A stretch of 64,000 bases of DNA, taken from contig DBTQ01000013.1 in the NCBI GenBank assembly GCA_002307135.1, positions 127,270 to 191,269 on the forward strand, in the 5' to 3' direction. Within the stretch, counting starts at the first letter, position 1; each line of letters begins with the position of its first letter. Below are positions 25,765 through 32,954 of this stretch, piece after piece. Under the pieces are notes generated by a model. The model had not been told where the DNA came from and searched no databases. It worked only from the letters and a program-made list of their open reading frames with translations. The translations under genes and the position numbers were made by a program. This DNA comes from Bacteroidetes bacterium UBA1312. Lineage in GTDB: Bacteria; Bacteroidota; Bacteroidia; Chitinophagales; Chitinophagaceae.

Positions 25765-26743
25765 TTTGGTTGGTGGTAAAATAATTCAATTCTTCCTGCA
25801 AATTAAGAAATGGATATTTAGCCAATAATATTTTTGTTTTAGCAGCATACTTTTTACGAAAATCTTGGTGTGCTTCTGTTTGTGGGAATCGAGTCCTGTG
25901 AGATTTTGCTATCGCTATTTCATTTATTTCCTTCATTAACATTGTAGTGTCGCTGCCAATACAGGCATTCACGAAATGCTCCCAAACAAAAGAAGTTGCC
26001 ATATAATTGGGGTGTACAAAGTCAATATCGTAAAACCGGTAATCGCGAAGTACATCGATAATTAATTCGTAAGCGGGGAAATAATGGATAAATGAATACT
26101 GTTCGCATAATTGATGAACTGCTTCAATCAGTCTCGCTTTACTGCGATTGTTGGCCACTATGCCGTCGCGGATATGGCGTACTGGGCTTATCGTGAACAA
26201 TATGTTTACCTTATTGTTTTTTGTCCTAAGTTTTTCTAATGTTTGAGCTAAAGATGCAATGATCGTTTCAACGGTTAATAATTTTTTTTCGAACCATTGA
26301 TTGGGTGCCCTATGGTTGTTGGCAACTGCTTTGCCATTTTCTTTTAGGAAATATTGAAAAGCGGAGCCAAGTGTAATGATGATCCAATCTGCGTTTTGGA
26401 TAAATGATGCAGCATCTTCCTGAGCCTTATTTATTTTAATTAGCGCTTCATTTGCGTCGATGTCTGAAAAACGTGTGTGGTGATCCCAACTATTCCAAAG
26501 TTCGTTGAGTTGGAATAAATCTTCTTTGCAGTATTGTTTTGCTTCAATATAATTATCAATACTCTGTGCTACACTTTGCGGATTGAATAAGATGCCATTG
26601 GGATTACTCAATACATTGAATTTGTGCTGTTGTAGTCGGTCACTAATATGCTCTGTAAAACAAGAACCAATGAGCAGTATCTGGTCATGATATGTAAAGG
26701 GTTTGTCGAGTGCTGCAATATCTAATTCAAGTGAAAACTTCAT
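25751..26743 (-). CDS. GSCFA domain protein
   Basis: 330 aa. The family name motif is read directly as LIGSCFTEHI near residues 25-34. The rest has a SGNH-hydrolase-like layout: NPNGILFNP, ADWIIITLGSAFQY, LFTISPVRHIRDG and DFVHPNYMA, with a late Asp/His pair suitable for an esterase catalytic dyad. GSCFA proteins are thought to be GDSL-like hydrolases or O-acyltransferases acting on glycans; the substrate is unknown. No signal peptide is visible, so it is probably cytoplasmic. A TACTTTTG box lies 23 bases upstream. Confidence 0.88.
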   Translation of the reverse strand: MKFSLELDIAALDKPFTYHDQILLIGSCFTEHISDRLQQHKFNVLSNPNGILFNPQSVAQSIDNYIEAKQYCKEDLFQLNELWNSWDHHTRFSDIDANEALIKINKAQEDAASFIQNADWIIITLGSAFQYFLKENGKAVANNHRAPNQWFEKKLLTVETIIASLAQTLEKLRTKNNKVNILFTISPVRHIRDGIVANNRSKARLIEAVHQLCEQYSFIHYFPAYELIIDVLRDYRFYDIDFVHPNYMATSFVWEHFVNACIGSDTTMLMKEINEIAIAKSHRTRFPQTEAHQDFRKKYAAKTKILLAKYPFLNLQEELNYFTTNQIIGQ

Positions 26744-26766
26744 GTATTGAAATAATGATTGTTCTG

Positions 26767-26774
26767 CAAAAGTA
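26767..26774 (-). promoter_or_regulatory. TACTTTTG -7 box of the GSCFA gene
   Basis: An exact TAnnTTTG match on the minus strand, 23 bases before the ATG at 26743. Confidence 0.5.
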
Positions 26775-26835
26775 AAATAAACTTACAGCTATCCTTTCAT
26801 TATCTAAGCTGATACTGATTCTGCCATATAGATAT

Positions 26836-26843
26836 TAACTTTG
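26836..26843 (+). promoter_or_regulatory. TAACTTTG -7 box of the DUF2480 gene
   Basis: An exact TAnnTTTG match, 16 bases before ATG 26860 and 22 before ATG 26866. Confidence 0.55.
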
Positions 26844-26859
26844 TGCTTAATAGTAAAAG

Positions 26860-27384
26860 ATGATAATGGAAACCATAGTAAACAAAGTAGCAGAAAGCGG
26901 AATTGTGTCTTTAGATCTTGCCACTTTTATACCTACAGATGAAAGTATTGAAACCTTCGATCTAAAACCTTTTTTGTTTAGAGAAATGATTTTGCGTGAG
27001 AAAGATTATCGCGAAGCGTTGAAACTACAAGACTGGAAAATTTTTGAGGGTAAAAAGGTTCATATTTATTGCAGTGCAGACGCGATTATTCCGATGTGGG
27101 CTAATATGTTGGCTGCGTCTTATTTACAGGCTGTTGCGGCAACTGTTTTTTATGGCACAAAAGAGGAGTTGAAAAATTATGAGTTGTTATTACATATTGA
27201 ACAGCTGAATATCGCTGAATATGTAGATAAGCGAGTGGTAATAAAGGGTTGTGGCGATGTGGTTATCCCAGCGCAAGGCTATGTTGCTATTACACATAAG
27301 CTACAGCCTGTTGTCAAATCTTTAATGTATGGGGAGCCTTGTTCAACCGTCCCTGTTTATAAAAAACCAATACAACGCGCTTAA
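26860..27384 (+). CDS. DUF2480 family protein
   Basis: 174 aa (172 if the second ATG at 26866, METIVNKV, is used). Typical features are SGIVSLDL, DLKPFLFREMILREKDYREAL, VHIYCSADAIIPMWANMLAASYL and VVIKGCGDVVIPAQGYVAITHKL. The protein is small, soluble and found mainly in Bacteroidota; its function is unknown. The DAIIPMWA and KGCGDVVIP stretches, each rich in conserved small and polar residues, may form the active or binding site. The peptide-binding lipoprotein gene follows 26 bases downstream and may share its transcript. Confidence 0.85.
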   Translation: MIMETIVNKVAESGIVSLDLATFIPTDESIETFDLKPFLFREMILREKDYREALKLQDWKIFEGKKVHIYCSADAIIPMWANMLAASYLQAVAATVFYGTKEELKNYELLLHIEQLNIAEYVDKRVVIKGCGDVVIPAQGYVAITHKLQPVVKSLMYGEPCSTVPVYKKPIQRA

Positions 27385-27410
27385 TAGTTTTATTACCTTA
27401 AATTAAAGAA

Positions 27411-29045
27411 TTGAAATTCAAGATATTTGTTACTTCTTGTTGGGTATTGTCACTGTGTTTGCTGCTGTCTTGCAAGCACGGTATAAACGACAATTCAAGT
27501 AAGCAAATATTCCACCTTAATCTTTCGGGAGGTAGTTTAGAATCTTTAGATCCTGCTTATGCTAAAGATTTGTACATTATGTGGACTACACACATGCTAT
27601 ACAATACACTTGTAGAAACTGATACAAATTTGCAACTCAAACCATCGCTTGCCAAGAGTTGGGTAATAAGCACTGATGGGCTTTCTTATACATTTCATTT
27701 GCAAACCAAAGTTTATTTTCAAGAGAATCCACTTTTCCCGAATGGAAGAACCCGGCTCATGACTGCACAAGATGTAGCCTACAGTTTTTATAGACTTGTT
27801 GCGCCACAAACGGCGTCTTCAGGGGCATGGATATTTAATGGGCATATTGCTGTTAATAATCCTTTTGAAGTAAAAGACGATAGCACTTTTATACTTCATT
27901 TGACAGATCCATTCCGGCCTATGTTGGCCATGTTGAGTATGCCATATTGCAGTGTTGTGCCCAAAGAGGTGGTAGAATATTGGGGTAAGGATTTTAGAAG
28001 CCATCCTTGTGGTACAGGCCCATTTCAATTTAAGAGTTGGGATGAAGGAAATGTATTGTTGCTGCATAAAAATAAACTTTATTGGGAGCTTGATAAGGCA
28101 TATAGAAAATTGCCTTATCTGGATGCGGTGCAGATCTCTTTTTATGACAGTAAGGCTACAGAGTTCTTGTTGTTTATGCAGGGGAGGCTTGACTTTATTA
28201 ATAGTATTGACGGTTCATTTAAAGATTTGATCTTTCAAAAAAATGGTGTTTTGAAACAGGAGTACCGGCAAAAATTCCAACTCAGTAAAAGCCGTTATCT
28301 CAATACAGAATATCTCGGTTTTCTTACAGATACTAGCAGTGCTCTTTTTCAGCAATCGTCAATAAAGTACAAGCTAGTGCGTCAGGCTATTAACTATGCT
28401 ATTGATCGAAGAAAGATAATTACCTACTATAAGAATGGAATTGGTATTCCAGCCACCGGAGGGTTTACTCCGCCGGGGATTGCGGGCTTCGATAGTGTGA
28501 TGAATTATGGATACAATTATAATCCGCAGAAAGCTACAGCACTACTTCGCGAAGCTGGCTTCCCGGATGGGAAGGGTTTACAAATGCTTACTATTCTTAC
28601 GCCTGAAAATTATGCTGATATTGTCAATTTTGTGGCTACCCAATTGCAGGAAGTTGGTATCCCAACCAAGATAGAAATTATGCAACCGAATATTCTTAAA
28701 CAACAGATGAGTCGGTCTCAAGCTTTATTTTTTCGTGCACAATGGATTGCCGATTACCCGGATGCAGAAACCTATTTAGCGTTTTTTAAGAGTACTTTTC
28801 CTGCACCTCCCAATTATACGCGTTATAAAAATGAAAACTTTGATAAGCTGTATGATGCGAGTATGAATATGCCGGATAGCCTTCGGTGGTTTGCTTATCG
28901 AAAAATGGATAGTTTGGCTATATCTGATGCCCCATTGGTGCCTTTATTCTATGATCAGTTGTTACATTTTACGCAAAATAAAGTTCATGGTTTTTCGAGC
29001 AATCCGATGAATTTGATCGATATAAAAAGGGTGTACATAAAATAA
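27411..29045 (+). CDS. Oligopeptide-type ABC transporter substrate-binding lipoprotein
   Basis: 544 aa, starting at TTG (no ATG lies near the signal peptide). Lipobox LLLSC places the lipid anchor at Cys21. It has the family 5 binding-protein layout: SLDPAYAKDLYIMWTTHMLYNTL, PSLAKSWVISTDGLSYTFHL, MTAQDVAYSF, GTGPFQFKSW, RQAINYAIDRRKII and a C-terminal LVPLFYDQL. The ligand is probably a peptide, or nickel/heme as in some relatives. No permease or ATPase genes are adjacent, so it is an orphan binding protein here. A hairpin terminator follows. Confidence 0.9.
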   Translation: MKFKIFVTSCWVLSLCLLLSCKHGINDNSSKQIFHLNLSGGSLESLDPAYAKDLYIMWTTHMLYNTLVETDTNLQLKPSLAKSWVISTDGLSYTFHLQTKVYFQENPLFPNGRTRLMTAQDVAYSFYRLVAPQTASSGAWIFNGHIAVNNPFEVKDDSTFILHLTDPFRPMLAMLSMPYCSVVPKEVVEYWGKDFRSHPCGTGPFQFKSWDEGNVLLLHKNKLYWELDKAYRKLPYLDAVQISFYDSKATEFLLFMQGRLDFINSIDGSFKDLIFQKNGVLKQEYRQKFQLSKSRYLNTEYLGFLTDTSSALFQQSSIKYKLVRQAINYAIDRRKIITYYKNGIGIPATGGFTPPGIAGFDSVMNYGYNYNPQKATALLREAGFPDGKGLQMLTILTPENYADIVNFVATQLQEVGIPTKIEIMQPNILKQQMSRSQALFFRAQWIADYPDAETYLAFFKSTFPAPPNYTRYKNENFDKLYDASMNMPDSLRWFAYRKMDSLAISDAPLVPLFYDQLLHFTQNKVHGFSSNPMNLIDIKRVYIK

Positions 29046-29084
29046 ACAAGCGGTTAATCTGATTAGAATTAGCCGCTTGTTTTA
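29044..29084 (+). terminator. Terminator between the binding-protein gene and the convergent muiA-like gene
   Basis: A 15-bp stem with one G-U pair (AAACAAGCGGTTAAT with ATTAGCCGCTTGTTT) and a 9-base loop, just after the stop. It may act in both directions. Confidence 0.75.
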
Positions 29085-29097
29085 TGGGTACTTTAGT

Positions 29098-30732
29098 TTA
29101 AAGATTACTTATTGTTTTATCTTTCGGATACTTTACCGTGTAGTTGAGTTTTAATGTTTTTAACTCATTGGGTTTTGCATTGAGTTCCCATTTTACAGCA
29201 CCTGTTTCCTCATTAATATTTGCTTCAGGGGCTTCTTTGTCTTCAATTGAAATGTCTTTGTCGTTGCTTAATGGGAATTGTTCTAATACGACTAAATCGA
29301 CGGATTCCTTTTTAGTATTACGGACGCTAATCGTGTATCCGTAAGTCTTGCGTACATTGGTGCCAATCATTTTTACCGAGCGGTAATTTTTATCATTTTC
29401 TCTGCGTACGATTATTTTTTTGTCTCTGCCCAGCGACAGGTTCAAGGTGTCTTTTACATTGCGCATGTCAATATACCCTTGACCTACGTAAGCTCCTTCG
29501 TAGAAAATGTTTGTAGCGGCTGGCATCAGGTTGAGGTCTTCCCAATTAGTGATGCGAGCTTGTAAGAATGCATCTCTGTCTAATTTTGGTGCAACATAGT
29601 AGCGGTACGTGGCAGGTAAATCATAGTCTTTCACTGCGATTAAGTGATTTTGCCCATCACTAGGAATAGTGTGGTTTATTGCAATGTCAAATGTTGTATT
29701 GATGCCACTGTTGTCTATTTGTACGTAGTCATCTAAGGAATACGAGGTTTTGTCTGCACGAGCACCTCCAACACTTAATGCTGATTCATCTTTTGCTGTT
29801 TCAAATCTCGCAGCAGGAGCGGCATTCAACATCATGGTTTTGTTGTTCATTTTTGCCTTGTATAATTCGGGTTGGTAGAATGCCAAATACCATGGATTCA
29901 TCACTGGTGCTTCCGCGCCTTCGTTGGGGTTACCAGTAGAAAGTGATAGTTTTACATTGTTCCATTTTACACCTGAGTTTTGGTTGATGTTGGCTTTGTA
30001 CACGAGTTTGACAGGTGCATTTATTTTGTCTACACGCAGGTCGTAACTGGGAGTCCAGCTGGCATTAGGTGTAACATAGCTGATGCTTACGTTGGCTATG
30101 GTGGCTTGTGTTGCATAGAATTTTACGACCAGTTGACCACCGGGTTGAAAATCTTTTTTTTGTTCTTCTTCCAGTTGTTTATTGAGTAAGTTAATGCGTT
30201 CTGATATTTTGTTGCTTTGCTTGTCAAATGCGTGCCCATCCACTAATAGACCATTCATTTTCGCGTTGATCAGGTCTAAGAGCTTTTGTAATTCAATGAC
30301 TGAAAGCCCTGTGTTTTGTCCGGCGACTTTTCTATTTTCACGTATTACTGCCAATTCTTCATTCAAGACGGATTTCTTGTCTTCTATTGTTTGTTTTTGT
30401 GTACTGAGCCATTCTATACTGTCCTTGATTATCTGTGCTTTTGGAGAAATGTTTTCATTAACCAAGTAATCATTTTGTGCAGTAGCGGATTGTACGACCA
30501 CCCCATTATTTACACCAACTGAAATGCTTTGTTCCATAATATTACCTGCAATGTTGGTAAATAGCACTTCCGATTCGCCGGCAGGTATAGTCATTTTTGC
30601 AGAACTTTCAATTTCTGCGCCATGCAGAAATACAGTTACTTTATCAATGTCTGCTTTTTGTTTGTTCTGTGCTTGTGTTTGTATGGATAAAAGACCAAAA
30701 CAAACGAATGCGATTTTTTTCTTGAATATCAT
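29098..30732 (-). CDS. MuiA-type DUF4139/DUF4140 protein
   Basis: 544 aa from ATG 30732 (MIFKKKIAFVCFGLL, signal peptide ending in QTQAQ); a longer frame adds an unlikely hydrophilic extension. The N-terminal DUF4140 part has IDKVTVFLHGAEIES, a coiled coil spans about residues 90-190, and the DUF4139 beta region has ISYVTPNASWTPSYDLRV, VKLSLSTGNPN and YTVKYPKDK. Proteins of this type are called mucoidy inhibitors from one genetic study, but the mechanism is unknown. It is exported, probably periplasmic. It is last in a minus-strand cluster with the response regulator and the toxin_YwqK-type gene. Confidence 0.85.
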   Translation of the reverse strand: MIFKKKIAFVCFGLLSIQTQAQNKQKADIDKVTVFLHGAEIESSAKMTIPAGESEVLFTNIAGNIMEQSISVGVNNGVVVQSATAQNDYLVNENISPKAQIIKDSIEWLSTQKQTIEDKKSVLNEELAVIRENRKVAGQNTGLSVIELQKLLDLINAKMNGLLVDGHAFDKQSNKISERINLLNKQLEEEQKKDFQPGGQLVVKFYATQATIANVSISYVTPNASWTPSYDLRVDKINAPVKLVYKANINQNSGVKWNNVKLSLSTGNPNEGAEAPVMNPWYLAFYQPELYKAKMNNKTMMLNAAPAARFETAKDESALSVGGARADKTSYSLDDYVQIDNSGINTTFDIAINHTIPSDGQNHLIAVKDYDLPATYRYYVAPKLDRDAFLQARITNWEDLNLMPAATNIFYEGAYVGQGYIDMRNVKDTLNLSLGRDKKIIVRRENDKNYRSVKMIGTNVRKTYGYTISVRNTKKESVDLVVLEQFPLSNDKDISIEDKEAPEANINEETGAVKWELNAKPNELKTLKLNYTVKYPKDKTISNL

Positions 30733-30799
30733 TTTACTTTTTTTTGTGTAAGAAGATGAAGACAATCTACTATTCCAATTCCATAAGCTTGGCTGGAAA

Positions 30800-31969
30800 T
30801 TATTTCATAAAAATATAAGTCTCAATGTCTTTCTTCGTTATTTTTTTGTCGGATAAAATGATCAGGCGCTCAACTACATTTTTTAATTCGCGGATGTTAC
30901 CGGTCCAATTGTGTTTGGACAAAGCCTGTATTGCTGCACTATCAATATCTTTTATTGGTTGGTTATAATCGTTGGCAATGGTTTCTAAAAAATGTTCTAC
31001 CAACATAGGTATGTCTTCTTTTCTGTCGTTGAGCGACGGTACGTGAATGAGGATGACACCAAGACGATGATATAAATCTAAGCGAAAATTCCGCGCTTCT
31101 ACTTCTTTCATCAGGTCTTTGTTAGTTGCAGCTATTACACGTACATCTACTTTTATTTCTGTTTCACCACCAACTCTTGTTATTTTTCCTTCCTGTAATG
31201 CCCGTAGTACTTTTGCCTGAGCATCGAGACTCATGTCTCCGATTTCATCCAGAAAAAGAGTGCCACCATTCGCTTGTTCAAATCTACCAATCCTTGTTTT
31301 TACGGCAGATGTAAATGATCCTTTCTCATGCCCAAATAGTTCACTTTCGATGAGCTCAGATGGTATGGCTGCGCAGTTTACCTCTACCATAGGCCCTTTG
31401 CTTCTGTTGCTTTGACGATGTAGGTTACGGGCAACCAATTCTTTGCCGACACCGTTTTCACCGGTTATTAACACCCGTGCTTCAGTTGGGGCTATCTTTT
31501 TTAATGTTTCCCGTATTTTACTTAGGCCTTCTGATGTGCCAATCATGTCACTATCTAAAACTTTTTCAACTTTTTTGCGTAGTTGTTTGGTTTCTACTAC
31601 TAAGGATTTTCGCTCCATAGCATTGCGGATTGTAATCAATAAACGATTGAGGTCTGGTGGTTTGGATATAAAATCGAAGGCTCCTTTTTTTACGGCTTCT
31701 ACAGCAGTTTCTATATTGGCATGACCTGATATTATGACGATTTGCATGTCTGGTTTTACTTCCAATACTTTCTCCAATAGTTCTATACCATCCATCTTTG
31801 GCATCTTAATATCGCAGATAACACAGTCATAGCTTTTGTCCATTATTTTGCGAAAGCCTTCTGCGCCATCGGCAGCATCATCTACCTGATATCCTTCAAA
31901 TGTCAGAATTTCTAATAGCGTACTACGTATTGCTTTTTCGTCGTCTATTATTAATATTGATTGTGCCAT
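30800..31969 (-). CDS. Sigma-54-activator-like response regulator lacking a DNA-binding domain
   Basis: 389 aa. Receiver domain with phosphoacceptor Asp53 (CVICDIKMPKMDG) and Lys102 (SKP), followed by an AAA+ domain with Walker A GENGVGKE (169-176), ESELFGHEKGSFTSA, Walker B LFLDEIGD and sensor WTGNIRELKNVVERL. The sigma-54 contact loop is GSFTSA (216-221) instead of GAFTGA, and the protein stops about 20 residues after the AAA+ lid, with no Fis-type helix-turn-helix. It therefore probably cannot bind an enhancer on its own and may not activate sigma-54. It lies 9 bases after the toxin_YwqK-type gene in an apparent operon. Confidence 0.9.
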   Translation of the reverse strand: MAQSILIIDDEKAIRSTLLEILTFEGYQVDDAADGAEGFRKIMDKSYDCVICDIKMPKMDGIELLEKVLEVKPDMQIVIISGHANIETAVEAVKKGAFDFISKPPDLNRLLITIRNAMERKSLVVETKQLRKKVEKVLDSDMIGTSEGLSKIRETLKKIAPTEARVLITGENGVGKELVARNLHRQSNRSKGPMVEVNCAAIPSELIESELFGHEKGSFTSAVKTRIGRFEQANGGTLFLDEIGDMSLDAQAKVLRALQEGKITRVGGETEIKVDVRVIAATNKDLMKEVEARNFRLDLYHRLGVILIHVPSLNDRKEDIPMLVEHFLETIANDYNQPIKDIDSAAIQALSKHNWTGNIRELKNVVERLIILSDKKITKKDIETYIFMK

Positions 31970-31978
31970 GTGCTTATA

Positions 31979-32734
31979 TTAGATTTTAATTTTTCCGTTT
32001 GTGTATGTTATTGTTTCTTTTGGCGTGCCATCTTCTTTATGCAATTGCCAAATGCCATTTTTTTCACCATTCAAATATTTTCCTTCTGCTTTGACATTGC
32101 CATTGTCGTAAAATTCTTTCCAGTTACCTGTTTGAGCATCATTGCTATATTGCCCCATTTCCACTACTACTTCTTGTTTATTATATGTAGTTACTGATCC
32201 GTCAAGCTTTCCCTTTTTGTAATTGTATTCTGCCGCTTTTTTGCCATCTTCATAATACCAGATGGCTTGTCCATCCCTTTCGTCATTGTTGTAACGGCAT
32301 TGTTCTTGTTTATTGCCATTGATATACCATTTTGTATAAGAGCCATTTTTTTTTCCTTCTGTATAATATACTTCCTCTAGTATAAATGCGCCTTTATTGT
32401 AGCTCCTCCAAGGCCCGTTTAGTTTACCCTTACTGTAGGTTTCCATCAATTCAACGAAACCATCTCGTCCGGTCTTAAGTTGTAATCCATGTTTTTGTCC
32501 ATGCAGATAATTTGCAATTTCTTGAGGGAACCCGGTATCCCAGTAACTGTTCCATGTGCCTTCTTTAATATCATTGTGCAAGTATCCTTCGGCAAGAATT
32601 GTTTTATTTCCAACAACTTGCATCATTGCCCAGCCGTCAGCTTGTTTTATTTTTACGGTATCGAAGGGTTGTGCGTATGCTGAGCCTTCGACAAAATAGA
32701 GCATGAATAGTAGGATTATATAATTCAATTTCAT
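31979..32734 (-). CDS. Exported toxin_YwqK/MORN-like repeat protein
   Basis: 251 aa from ATG 32734 (MKLNYIILLFMLYF, signal peptide to YAQ). The rest is a run of about eight repeats of 22-25 residues built on a G-x-W-x-x-Y-x-(D/N)-G-x-x-x-x-E-x-x-Y pattern, for example KEGTWNSYWDTGFPQEIANY, KNGSYTKWYINGNKQEQCRY and QTGNWKEFYDNGNVKAEGKY. Such repeats form a single-layer beta sheet. Many Bacteroidota carry several copies and, despite the name, there is no evidence of toxin activity. It is first in a three-gene minus-strand cluster with the response regulator and MuiA-like protein. Confidence 0.85.
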   Translation of the reverse strand: MKLNYIILLFMLYFVEGSAYAQPFDTVKIKQADGWAMMQVVGNKTILAEGYLHNDIKEGTWNSYWDTGFPQEIANYLHGQKHGLQLKTGRDGFVELMETYSKGKLNGPWRSYNKGAFILEEVYYTEGKKNGSYTKWYINGNKQEQCRYNNDERDGQAIWYYEDGKKAAEYNYKKGKLDGSVTTYNKQEVVVEMGQYSNDAQTGNWKEFYDNGNVKAEGKYLNGEKNGIWQLHKEDGTPKETITYTNGKIKI

Positions 32735-32936
32735 GGAATAGAATTTTATACGAAAGTATGCCAAATAAGGAAATATATTATGATGGTAATCTGCAATTTA
32801 TTGCTAAAAGAAGATTAAGCTATAGGGTTTTAAAATTGATTGTCTTTTATAAGGTTCTTAATTATTGGTTTGATCTATTTTATGAAATTTAGTTTTATGG
32901 GTTTTTAAAAATTTCGTTCGCTGATCTATACCATCT

Positions 32937-32944
32937 TAAATTTG
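32937..32944 (+). promoter_or_regulatory. TAAATTTG -7 box of the SNF2 gene
   Basis: An exact TAnnTTTG match, 10 bases before the ATG at 32955, implying a very short leader. TTCG at 32917-32920 is a weak -33 candidate. Confidence 0.5.
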
Positions 32945-32954
32945 CCCGTTCATT

